Below, in pieces: positions 33,552 to 41,152 of a DNA stretch of 41,152 bases. The stretch lies in the NCBI GenBank assembly GCA_002492525.1, contig DKZA01000020.1, forward strand, positions 5,449-46,600, in the 5' to 3' direction. The stretch comes from Lachnospiraceae bacterium UBA7086. GTDB taxonomy: Bacteria; Bacillota; Clostridia; Lachnospirales; Lachnospiraceae. A program made the position numbers and the translations under genes. Under the pieces are notes generated by a model that worked only from the letters and a program-made list of their open reading frames with translations, was not told the DNA's origin and did not search any database. How positions within the stretch are numbered: the first letter of the stretch is position 1; each line of letters opens with the position of its first letter.

Positions 33552-33587
33552 ATTATAAAAAAACAATGCATCATTTCTGCATCATTT
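33552..33587 (-). promoter_or_regulatory. Repeated promoter element, copy 9
   Basis: Tandem TGATGCA repeat and TATAAT (33552-33557), with leader GGAAAGTACGGGCAGG. It drives the chimeric 32891-33496 gene. Confidence 0.8.
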
Positions 33588-33593
33588 CCCCTT

Positions 33594-33636
33594 ATAACAA
33601 CAAAAACACGGAAATAATTAACCGTGTCTTTGTTAT
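33594..33636 (-). terminator. Terminator upstream of promoter copy 9
   Basis: The stem ATAACAA...ACACGG/CCGTGTCTTTGTTAT ends in TTTTTGTTG on the minus strand. It is the same type as at 17421 and 22696 and closes the transcript of 33704-34432. Confidence 0.75.
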
Positions 33637-33703
33637 CAATATCACTTTTCAACTACTGATTTTCAAGTACACCTCTATATGACTAGATAGTAAGAGTAAA
33701 CAA

Positions 33704-34432
33704 CTAGACCCATAAATGCATGGGCTGCGTATCATGAAGAGATCTGCTGACCGTATAGGACTCTTCCTCAAACCGAAAAGTATTATCAATCACTCTGCTT
33801 TTCAGTTTCCACCGCTCTATCCAGTAAGATTCCCGGTGTGCTTTCGTCCATGTCTTGACTACCACACCATAGATCGCATAATCCTGATACTTCTGCACAT
33901 CTTTTCTTGTAAGACCATATCGGTTCAAATATTCGTTAATATTTGCTTCATCTATATATTCTTCTATAATTTCCTCCGGATTGTTCGAGTCTCCCTGTAG
34001 GATATATACCGGCTCATATATCAGTTCCTTTTTTTCACAATCATAGTACGCTCCCATCCTCATTACCACTTTATCTGATTCAGACAGAACAATCTCCACA
34101 TATATATGAATATCATTTTCATCGTCATAAAACCATAACGATATTTCCGATACCCCTTCCCGCAGATATTCTGTCTGGTAGTTCACATCAAAAGCTCCCA
34201 TTGTCTCTAACCATAACATCCACTCCCATGAATCATGAACCTTCTCGATCCCCGGTACTCGAATCAAACCATATATTTTCCGTTCCCCAATCTCGTCCAT
34301 AACATTTGGCTTTATAATTGATATCACAAAATAGATACCCAACACACAAATGACTACCTTTAATACAAACTTCCGCACAAAATCCCCCTTTCTGGCCAGG
34401 ATCCTTACATTCTTCCTTCCCCCTCGCCCCAT
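33704..34432 (-). CDS. Membrane-anchored protein of unknown function
   Basis: A 242-aa protein with one N-terminal transmembrane segment (about 20-40, VLKVVICVLGIYFVISII) and an extracellular domain containing GLIRVPGIEKVHDSWEWMLW, ISLWFYDDENDIHIYVEIVL and VVKTWTKAHRESYWIERWKL. The ATG at 34432 overlaps the previous stop (TGATG), suggesting coupling. A GTG at 34378 with AAAGGGGG upstream is a good alternative start. A relic of its 3' end lies at 22749-22826. Confidence 0.65.
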   Translation of the reverse strand: MGRGGRKNVRILARKGDFVRKFVLKVVICVLGIYFVISIIKPNVMDEIGERKIYGLIRVPGIEKVHDSWEWMLWLETMGAFDVNYQTEYLREGVSEISLWFYDDENDIHIYVEIVLSESDKVVMRMGAYYDCEKKELIYEPVYILQGDSNNPEEIIEEYIDEANINEYLNRYGLTRKDVQKYQDYAIYGVVVKTWTKAHRESYWIERWKLKSRVIDNTFRFEEESYTVSRSLHDTQPMHLWV

Positions 34433-34569
34433 CAATCTAAAACAACCATCCGCCTGCCGCTTCTTTCCTTTCCCTCCCCATAAATATCTTTTCCCCGCCT
34501 GATACCTTCCAGAATTTCCTCCAGCTTATGAAATACTTTTCCAATATCCGTAGCGCATCTCTTGCTCAT
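34432..34569 (-). CDS. Small basic protein, 45 aa
   Basis: An ORF of 45 codons starting 2 bp after the previous stop, with GGAG 8 nt upstream. It reads MSKRCATDIGKVFHKLEEIL, then a basic stretch (EGIRRGKDIYGEG) and ends MVVLD. It overlaps the next gene by one base (TGATG). Tight packing on both sides argues that it is translated. There is no signal or membrane segment and no recognised family. Confidence 0.45.
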   Translation of the reverse strand: MSKRCATDIGKVFHKLEEILEGIRRGKDIYGEGKERSGRRMVVLD

Positions 34570-34570
34570 A

Positions 34571-35379
34571 TTATAAACTCCACAGTTCAATATCCAACGG
34601 CACTTCCCACCTTACATAGGTATACTCCTTAACAGAAGGATAGGGTTCTGTTATAAACCATAAATATCCATTTTTGATAAAAAACCAAGTATCATACTGC
34701 CTGCCATCCTCCTCTTTCTGCATCGGGTCTACAAAATATTTCTCCAAATACTCTCTCTTTTCATCGCCCTCAATCCATATGTCACTTCCTGCAATCTGGA
34801 CACTTAATTGATCCTGCTCCATCGCGCTTCTCATAATCTTTTTTAATTCCACCCAATCATATAAATCGTCCAGGGAAAGAAGCTGCCCTGTCTTTAGATC
34901 AAAAATCATCCCCCGGCTGAGTCCATGATATCCGCTGCCACTTGCACTCCCTTCAAAAAGAACACATACCAGGCAGCTATTCATGTATGTAATTTCATAT
35001 GTCATCTCTGTACTAAAAACCCATACTGAATCCGTCATCCATTCGCCCCGAACCAGTTCAAAAATCCGGTCATTTATCTGATTGAGAATCCATGTGTCAT
35101 CCCCATCAAAAAATGGATAACTCAGATTCCATGTCTTAATCCGCTCCCAGCCTTCAACCTCTATGGTTGCATATAAGTTTTTTCTAAGATTATCACATCA
35201 CCAATCAAAGTAGACTTTGTCTGACCTGCTGTTTCATCCTTTTGCTTTCCGTTCGTCTTGCCTGTATGATCTACTTTAACTGCTTCTTGCAATACGGGGT
35301 ATGATTCTTCCACTTTGGCAGAATGATAAGTATACATCAATAGAGATAAGACCAGCACGATCTGACCGATTTTCTTCAT
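34571..35379 (-). pseudogene. RsiV/PdaC-like (DUF3298-type) protein interrupted by a -1 frameshift at an A6 run
   Basis: The first frame (MKKIGQIVLVLSLLMYTYHS signal/anchor, then SYPVLQEAVKV and VIILEK) ends at a stop just after AAAAAA (35178-35183, TTTTTT on the given strand). Re-reading one A joins it to YATIEVEGWERIKTWNLSYP and on to RGMIFDLKTGQLLSLDDLYD, the typical block of DUF3298. The restored protein is about 269 aa. RsiV is a lysozyme-sensing anti-sigma factor and PdaC a deacetylase; either kinship is possible. The slip site GAAAAAAC could also allow programmed or transcriptional slippage, so the gene may not be dead. Confidence 0.65.
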
Positions 35380-35480
35380 AGCTTTAATCCTCAGTTTTCT
35401 TCTGCTTGTTTATTGTTATAGAGAAATCTCTCCCACTTTCTTTTTCATCTACTACCGTCACATTTCCGCTTTATATGCCA

Positions 35481-36392
35481 TTAATAATTTAACAATACAT
35501 TGGGCACTTCTTCTGTAATGTATACCTGCTCTATATCACTGAAATACTTTTCTTCCTGTTCTTTTACCCGTTTGCTCCCATTTCCATAAATCTCCAGCGT
35601 CTCCAGTCTTTCCAATTTATTCAAGGGTTCTATATCATCGACTCCCGTACCCACTAACCTGATCCATTGCAAATTCGGTAATTGTGCCAGCGGGCTGATA
35701 TCTTCTACATGAACAGATCGCAATTCCACACTTTCCAGTCCAATCAGCTTAGAAAGCTGGTATAAATCCTGCATAGCCGGTCCCTCTTGGGGGTCCCTCT
35801 CTGGTTGCGTCTCATGCAATCCAAGATAATGTAAGTGGGTTAATTCTGAAAGTCCCTCTGCATTTCTGATATTCTCACCTTTAATACTGACAGATTCCAA
35901 GGATTTACAGCCTGCAAGATAATTCAAATCAACATCCTCTACATATCCAACGGATAAATCTTCCAAAAAAATCTTATTTTCAAACAGAGAAAGATCCTTT
36001 AACGCGGTACATTTGTTAAAATAAATTTTTGTGAGATAACGCATGTCCTTTAGGAACGTCATGTCAACATCATCTACACCGGTTACAAAAATAATACTTA
36101 GTTCTTGCAATTGTGTCAGATTTACAAGTGGAGATAAATCAATATCACTTCCTGAAACTTCAATCGAGAGTGAACGTAAATTCTCCATAGTTGCTATTCT
36201 ATCAATATCTTCCTGTGTAACACATTTATTAAATTCTATCCCTGATACATATTCGTCTGCCCACTGATCAGAATAACCATTTTTATCTTTAATATGAATA
36301 CCCTCTGCCTGGTCTTTTGCCAAAGCCTGCGCAGATACATACATTGATAACGTAAAAATCAAGATAACAGATACAGTCTTTATCCTTTTCAA
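35481..36392 (-). CDS. Internalin-like LRR secreted protein
   Basis: A 303-aa protein with signal peptide MKRIKTVSVILIFTLSMYVS, cut near ALA. It has about eight 22-residue leucine-rich repeats of the LxxLxxLxxL...DISPL type (IDLSPLVNLTQLQELSI, DLNYLAGCKSLESVSI, EDISPLAQLPNLQWIRL, DIEPLNKLERLETLEI). No LPxTG or C-terminal anchor, so it is probably secreted. This repeat class differs from the BspA-type LRR_5 of the other two LRR proteins. Confidence 0.85.
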   Translation of the reverse strand: MKRIKTVSVILIFTLSMYVSAQALAKDQAEGIHIKDKNGYSDQWADEYVSGIEFNKCVTQEDIDRIATMENLRSLSIEVSGSDIDLSPLVNLTQLQELSIIFVTGVDDVDMTFLKDMRYLTKIYFNKCTALKDLSLFENKIFLEDLSVGYVEDVDLNYLAGCKSLESVSIKGENIRNAEGLSELTHLHYLGLHETQPERDPQEGPAMQDLYQLSKLIGLESVELRSVHVEDISPLAQLPNLQWIRLVGTGVDDIEPLNKLERLETLEIYGNGSKRVKEQEEKYFSDIEQVYITEEVPNVLLNY

Positions 36393-36447
36393 ATCTCAAA
36401 TCCTCCATTGTTTCCTTTATCTTTCTATCTGCAATACTGCTCCTTGT

Positions 36448-36981
36448 CTACTCTGACTTTAGTTGTTCAATGTAAACTATCGTATTTTTATGTTTATTCA
36501 GAATGTAGCTTATCCACGCATATTCCCCATTTCCCGTTTTATCATTCGCTTTTCCGACATACATGACCAACCCTTTTTGTTTATCTGGAATATACCGTAT
36601 TCTTAATCGCCGTCCAACTCCCTTTACCAGACTGGCATTTCCGTGTTTATAATACCCCCATGGTGCCGTTTTCGCTGAACATTTAAACTTCACGCCATCT
36701 ACAGTAAAAACCTCTGTTCCCCTCGCACTGGAATAGTTTCTCACGATCCCCTCTATCTCGATATAATCACCACTTTTATATGCTATTACAGTATCTGTAT
36801 AGCTCTTAACTAAAAAAACTGTATATACTACCATGAAAACAATCATAATCCTCATAGCTGCTATCATATTTTCTTTTCTGGCACGAAAATATAATAAAAA
36901 TAATATAATAAAAACTATAATAATATTAAGAAATCCTTGTAAGCTTCCTATGTAACTTACTTCAAACAATGCTCTGTGCAT
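36448..36981 (-). CDS. Membrane protein with C-terminal beta domain
   Basis: A 177-aa protein with two or three transmembrane segments (about 13-33 and 40-62) and a soluble C-terminal domain (about 68-170: GDYIEIEGIVRNYSSARGTE, KFKCSAKTAPWGYYKHGN, RLRIRYIPDKQKGLVMYVGK) that resembles the OB-like domain of DUF3592-type proteins. The first TM is followed by RARK, so the loop is cytoplasmic. Orphan in its context. Confidence 0.7.
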   Translation of the reverse strand: MHRALFEVSYIGSLQGFLNIIIVFIILFLLYFRARKENMIAAMRIMIVFMVVYTVFLVKSYTDTVIAYKSGDYIEIEGIVRNYSSARGTEVFTVDGVKFKCSAKTAPWGYYKHGNASLVKGVGRRLRIRYIPDKQKGLVMYVGKANDKTGNGEYAWISYILNKHKNTIVYIEQLKSE

Positions 36982-37017
36982 ATATAAATCCTCCCTGCTA
37001 CACTGAATATTTAATGT

Positions 37018-38343
37018 TTACATCTTCTTGTCAATCACCAACCAGGATTCCCTGCCGTCCTCATAATCTGAAACAAATGTATATGCATAATGTGCATCCT
37101 CATACTGTATGTAATATACCGTTCCATCCTCGAAATACATAAAACCTTCCTGAATTTCCGTCTCATGAAGAGCCTCCTGTATCTGCGCAAAATTCAGTCC
37201 TGCCAGTGCTTCCATGGGACCTCTGTTTTCATTTTTATTAAAAATAATAAGTGCCCTTGGCAGTTCATACTCCCTCGGTTCGCTCATACTGTCATTTCCA
37301 TACTGAATTAATATATCTTCAACCGTGCCAAACGTCACGCCGCCAAAATGGGAATTTAAATGCCCCCACATGCCACATACCGATAAATCATCGCTATTCT
37401 CAATCCGCAGCATTTCTCCCTGTTTCATCCTGAAATATTTCTCATAGATTATGTAAGAATCCTCATCTTCATTTCCCTTCTTCTCCACCAGATCCAGAAG
37501 ATTGTTTTTTAACTGTAATAACTGTAGCTCCTCTTTCCTGTCGCGCAGTTGTTTCTCCTGCTCCTTAAGCTGCTCTTCCTGAGTCTCTTTTTCCTGCACA
37601 GTATCCGAAACCATTGCTGGTGTGATATATAATATAGCCGCATCGCCATATTCACTGATGGCCACATAATAATATACAAACGCATCATCTTTATACCGCA
37701 GATACCGGATATCTCTCCACTCTAATCTGGCTTCTTCTACTTGTGCGTCCGGATACATTTTCTGAATATCAAACAGATACATGCCGGCACGGGCATCTTT
37801 GTACCCAAGATTCACCAATGGATTCTCTACCACCAGACCTACGGGCCGCATATTCTGCGAATAATTCGTGTCATATTGCACCCATATCTTATCTCCCACC
37901 GGCAGTAAATCTCCCCAGTAAGATGCATCGGGAAACCCGGCCATTAAGCTTTCAGAACAATCTGTCTGTTCCAGGATTTCTTCCAATTCACTTTTTTCTA
38001 TCTTGAAATATCTCTCTATACCGATTTTGGTTCCGTTTTCTCTGTCCAGTTGTGCCGCAATCTCATCCAGATATATTTTGGTATCATATGCTTTCTGTTG
38101 TTGCGTATATTCAGCCTCGACTTTTTCTATCTCCTGCCTGTTTTTTTCATACGCCTGTATGAAACTTTGCATATCCTCTTCCATATGAGCTGTCTCTTCG
38201 GACAGTTTTCTGTTCTCCTCTTGCAGTTTGGCCACTGCCTTTGCCGCTTCTTGTGCCTGTTGATTTCCATTCCCGCATCCGGAACATAATAAGACGACTA
38301 GAAGTACACAAATAATTTTCTGTTTTGTGAAGCCATCTCTCAT
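37018..38343 (-). CDS. Two-domain lipoprotein, fused form of the 7327/5959 pair
   Basis: A 441-aa predicted lipoprotein from MRDGFTKQ (GAGAGG upstream), lipobox-like LCSGC. Residues about 25-85 are coiled coil. Residues 85-255 are homologous to the 7327-8118 protein (YFKIEKSELEEILEQTDCSE, DLLPVGDKIW, LGYKDARAGMYLFDIQ). A second coiled coil (about 258-300) leads to residues 300-441, homologous to 5959-7278 (RMKQGEMLRIENSDDLS, YYIQYEDAHYAYTFVSDYED, GRESWLV). A longer start at 38439 would put 32 residues before the leader. Confidence 0.78.
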   Translation of the reverse strand: MRDGFTKQKIICVLLVVLLCSGCGNGNQQAQEAAKAVAKLQEENRKLSEETAHMEEDMQSFIQAYEKNRQEIEKVEAEYTQQQKAYDTKIYLDEIAAQLDRENGTKIGIERYFKIEKSELEEILEQTDCSESLMAGFPDASYWGDLLPVGDKIWVQYDTNYSQNMRPVGLVVENPLVNLGYKDARAGMYLFDIQKMYPDAQVEEARLEWRDIRYLRYKDDAFVYYYVAISEYGDAAILYITPAMVSDTVQEKETQEEQLKEQEKQLRDRKEELQLLQLKNNLLDLVEKKGNEDEDSYIIYEKYFRMKQGEMLRIENSDDLSVCGMWGHLNSHFGGVTFGTVEDILIQYGNDSMSEPREYELPRALIIFNKNENRGPMEALAGLNFAQIQEALHETEIQEGFMYFEDGTVYYIQYEDAHYAYTFVSDYEDGRESWLVIDKKM

Positions 38344-38469
38344 TTCTGTTTTTCCTCTCCGGTAGTATCTATTCCCGCTATACCTAAATAAGTAAGACTT
38401 TTCCTTTTCAATAAAGGTATCTATTAACTCCTGCTTCATGGTATCCTATATTCAAAATTTATTTTATAC

Positions 38470-41152
38470 TCACTCCCTTACCCCAAAATCATATCGCCCT
38501 TGTTCTGCATCATACCTTAATATATAATTGCCATATTCAGGTGCAATTCCATAGTATCCATTAGTTTTTTCATCCACTACTATAAGTTTGGAATGATGCA
38601 ATGACTCACCTAAACGAGTACAAAGAGGCATATCAATATATAAAACCCTTCTTATCCCTTCCTCCTGTATAAAGATTGCCGCTTCATCTTCCAACCCAAG
38701 GGATGTCCCATATACACACAGCAGATAATCTTCTTTACCGTCATCATTAAAATCAAACAGATGATATTCTATCTCTACGGACAGTGATTTCCCCACCTCT
38801 CTTGATTCCTCCTCTATGCCTTTTATAATCTTCTCTACGTATTCCACTAAGGGCGTATTTTCGTAGTCATATCTGGGAGATGAACAGATATCATAAGAAA
38901 GGATTTTATGATACTCTTCCAAATTTTCTAAATCTATAAAATAATTATTATTTCTTATTGTATTTCCATTTCCATCATAACTTTGTAATTCCGACTGCTC
39001 TTCTTGTGAGTTTGTTTCTTCATTTACTATTCCTGTTGTAGGCTCATTTTGACTGTCTTCCATATCCAGGATACTCTCTTCACTTTCTGGCCAGTCATAC
39101 CTCCCTTCTTCCTCATTATATCTAAATACAAAATTTTGGGATGGGTTTACAATTGCATAATATCCGCCTGTTTTTTCATCTAATACGATAACCTTTTCAT
39201 GATTGTGAGGCCCATGATGAAGTATCATATTAGTAGATAAAACATTCCTCACTCCTTCCTCTTCCTGTATGAAAATGTCCACCCCGTTTCCACCATTGCC
39301 TTCAAACAAACTTCCACTCTCACATAACAAATAATCTTCAACACCGTCATTATTAAAATCAAACACATGATAATCTATTTCCAAAGATATTTCCTTTCCC
39401 CCCTTTCTTGACAACTCTTCATTCCATGATATATCTTCTTCTATATATTCTGCTAAAGGTGTATTTTCATAATCGCATCTGGGCGATGAGCAGATATCAT
39501 AGGACAAAATTTCATGGTTATTATCCAAATCCTCATAATCTGAATAATAATTACCGACTTTTACCCTATTTTCGTTAATCATCATATTCATTCTTGAAAG
39601 CTGTCTGGTCCTTTCAATACACAGGGCGTTCATGTAATGTTTCCCTGCCTCACATTCCGACAGACTACTATCTAATCCAAATCCTGCTGGCCAGAAATAA
39701 AAATTACCATTCTTAGATTTGACAATCATATATCTGAAATAATAGCTTTCTTTCTCTCCACAAACAGCCGCAGACAGACATACTTTATTGCTATGAAGAG
39801 CCTCATACTCTCCTATGTTCAACTCATATTCTCCATCCCGCCCGTTTTTTTGCAATATATCCTCTATGTGTTCTTTCAATGCGCGGATATATTCATCCTC
39901 TTCTATTTCTGCAACATCTAACGATGACAGTTTCTGTAGGGTGAAGTCTGCTTCTCCCAGCCATACCATATCCTCTGCATACTCCGTAGAAAAACTGTCT
40001 TTCATAAAAAAGGTTGTCTTAATCTGTCCCTTTCCCTCGGCATAACCATTGCGCTTCAAAAAGTAAAATTCCATCTCCCCATCCTTATTTACATACACCG
40101 GACATTTTACTCTGTTTTGAAATCTTACATAGGCATTGACTTTAGATTCAGGAACAAAGAAGAGAGTTTCCCCATTATTATTCCATGCATACATATTAAT
40201 TGTTTCACCCTGTAATCCGCGTAATTCCCCTGTCTGGCACCCCAGCTCATTCATGCCGAACCATTCCTCATAGCTGTACACGTATCTGAGCAGTTTAACT
40301 GTCTCCTCCAGACTCATGGTAAGAAAATCTATTTCCTGATTATATTCCGGTACCGTGACAAGATGACTGCCTGTCTCTTCCTCCGGATCTTTTTCTTCCT
40401 TGACCTTCATCAGAATCTCTTTCCGCTGTAATCCTACAATATCCCGCACAAAATCATTTGTTTCTGCATCCAAATACCATTGGGCCGTAAAGTAAGTAGA
40501 GGAATCCGCGGCCGGATAGTATGGATTCCATACAGAATCTTTCGTAATACTCCCTGAAGTATCATTTACCGAACAAAAAAGATACTCTTCCAATTCCTTT
40601 CCGATAACCACTGCACTTATTTTTCCCTCGGTATACTCTCCATATTTAGCCGGCACACGCCCACAGGTTTCCAGATAGATTCGATAATTGCCATACTTTT
40701 GTTTCTCCCTAAGGACATCCGCCGCATACTCCAGTACAGCATCTATATATTCATTCCCATATGCCGGTATTTTCTGTAATTCAATCCTCTCTTCCGGATC
40801 AAAAGTCACTTTCGCCTCTCCCAATTTGACCAGATTATCTGATACAAATTCATAACTAAAATATATTGGGGAATCATGCAGGTCAATCTCTTCATACACA
40901 GCATCCTTATCCCGCACAATACATTCCCTGATTCTATGGTAATAATCCCCCTCCAACGAGTTGACAGGAACACCCTGCTCCGATAACTGCCAGTCTACAA
41001 GAACATAAAATACATAACCGCATGCCTCTTTGCAATAATACAGGTTACACATTTCACCATTTACCACGGCTTCGGTATTTGCCTTTTCTTCCGGCAAAAA
41101 TAAAATCTTATTTCCTTCTACTGCATAAAACGATACGTCAATATCTTCTCCC
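38470..41152 (-). CDS. Large secreted protein with two DFNDDG domains, N-terminus outside the window
   Basis: The frame is open to base 41152, so at least 893 residues are present and the signal sequence lies beyond. The N-terminal region holds two copies of one unit (ILFLPEEK... and LFFVPESKVNAYVRF..., each with a GEAxxTF turn). From about residue 545 come two tandem domains opening ILSYDICSSPRCDYENTPLA and ILSYDICSSPRYDYENTPLV, each with a calcium-loop-like segment (FDFNNDGVEDYLLC, FDFNDDGKEDYLLC) and ending YNEEEGRYDW or YDAEQGRYDF. It sits upstream of 37018-38343 and lacks a coiled coil. The domain is shared with 5959-7278. Confidence 0.78.
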   Translation of the reverse strand, partial: GEDIDVSFYAVEGNKILFLPEEKANTEAVVNGEMCNLYYCKEACGYVFYVLVDWQLSEQGVPVNSLEGDYYHRIRECIVRDKDAVYEEIDLHDSPIYFSYEFVSDNLVKLGEAKVTFDPEERIELQKIPAYGNEYIDAVLEYAADVLREKQKYGNYRIYLETCGRVPAKYGEYTEGKISAVVIGKELEEYLFCSVNDTSGSITKDSVWNPYYPAADSSTYFTAQWYLDAETNDFVRDIVGLQRKEILMKVKEEKDPEEETGSHLVTVPEYNQEIDFLTMSLEETVKLLRYVYSYEEWFGMNELGCQTGELRGLQGETINMYAWNNNGETLFFVPESKVNAYVRFQNRVKCPVYVNKDGEMEFYFLKRNGYAEGKGQIKTTFFMKDSFSTEYAEDMVWLGEADFTLQKLSSLDVAEIEEDEYIRALKEHIEDILQKNGRDGEYELNIGEYEALHSNKVCLSAAVCGEKESYYFRYMIVKSKNGNFYFWPAGFGLDSSLSECEAGKHYMNALCIERTRQLSRMNMMINENRVKVGNYYSDYEDLDNNHEILSYDICSSPRCDYENTPLAEYIEEDISWNEELSRKGGKEISLEIDYHVFDFNNDGVEDYLLCESGSLFEGNGGNGVDIFIQEEEGVRNVLSTNMILHHGPHNHEKVIVLDEKTGGYYAIVNPSQNFVFRYNEEEGRYDWPESEESILDMEDSQNEPTTGIVNEETNSQEEQSELQSYDGNGNTIRNNNYFIDLENLEEYHKILSYDICSSPRYDYENTPLVEYVEKIIKGIEEESREVGKSLSVEIEYHLFDFNDDGKEDYLLCVYGTSLGLEDEAAIFIQEEGIRRVLYIDMPLCTRLGESLHHSKLIVVDEKTNGYYGIAPEYGNYILRYDAEQGRYDFGVRE

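Noticed and set aside
8145..33587. The repeated promoter element as a CRISPR-like or transposon-end repeat
   Set aside because: Copies are kilobases apart, all in one orientation, each at a fixed distance from a TATAAT box and a gene start, with no spacers, target-site duplications or transposase.
35161..35379. A separate 72-aa secreted protein
   Set aside because: It ends exactly where a single-base slip restores an RsiV-like protein, so it is better seen as the 5' part of the frameshifted gene.

Overview
The window looks like low- to mid-GC Firmicutes chromosome, most likely a gut Lachnospiraceae (Clostridia). The reasons are strong AGGAGG-type ribosome sites, sigma-A promoters, BspA-type LRR surface proteins, a GH42 beta-galactosidase under LacI control, YARHG and RsiV-like lipoproteins, HEPN/MNT and YoeB/RelB modules, and TxpA/BsrG-like type I toxins. 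No rRNA, tRNA or CRISPR array was seen. Taxonomy is inference from gene content only.

Left part (1-5.9 kb): a partial Rpn/PD-(D/E)XK nuclease gene with its own consensus promoter; a LacI regulator divergent from a GH42 beta-galactosidase whose promoter carries a LacI-type operator at the start of transcription; a convergent class II aldolase; and an ECF sigma factor overlapping a membrane-anchored probable anti-sigma partner. From 4 kb to the right edge essentially every gene reads leftward. The exceptions are two small type I toxins (plus one decayed copy) that read rightward.

From 5.9 to 41 kb the region is dominated by an expanded set of secreted proteins and lipoproteins: VCBS/FG-GAP-like proteins, BspA LRR proteins, an internalin-like LRR protein, DUF5050-like beta-propellers, a YARHG protein and an RsiV/DUF3298-like protein. 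Defence and addiction genes are mixed in: RelB/YoeB, two Fic proteins, HepT/MntA, a MATE pump and type I toxin-antitoxin units. Eight near-identical promoter elements, and a ninth partial one, precede these operons. Each has a tandem 7-bp repeat (TGATGCA) at 11-bp period, a fixed gap and a TATAAT box, which suggests one regulon under one activator.

The array is actively rearranging. A three-gene operon is present twice, with its third gene decayed in one copy. Lipoprotein leaders are shared between otherwise unrelated mature proteins. Several loci are deletions or chimeras: a promoter joined to mid-gene sequence, a lipoprotein leader joined to a VgrG-like baseplate fragment, and a lipoprotein whose last ~53 codons are the antisense strand of a decayed type I toxin locus. 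This promoter-plus-leader cassette array is the most likely undescribed system in the window.
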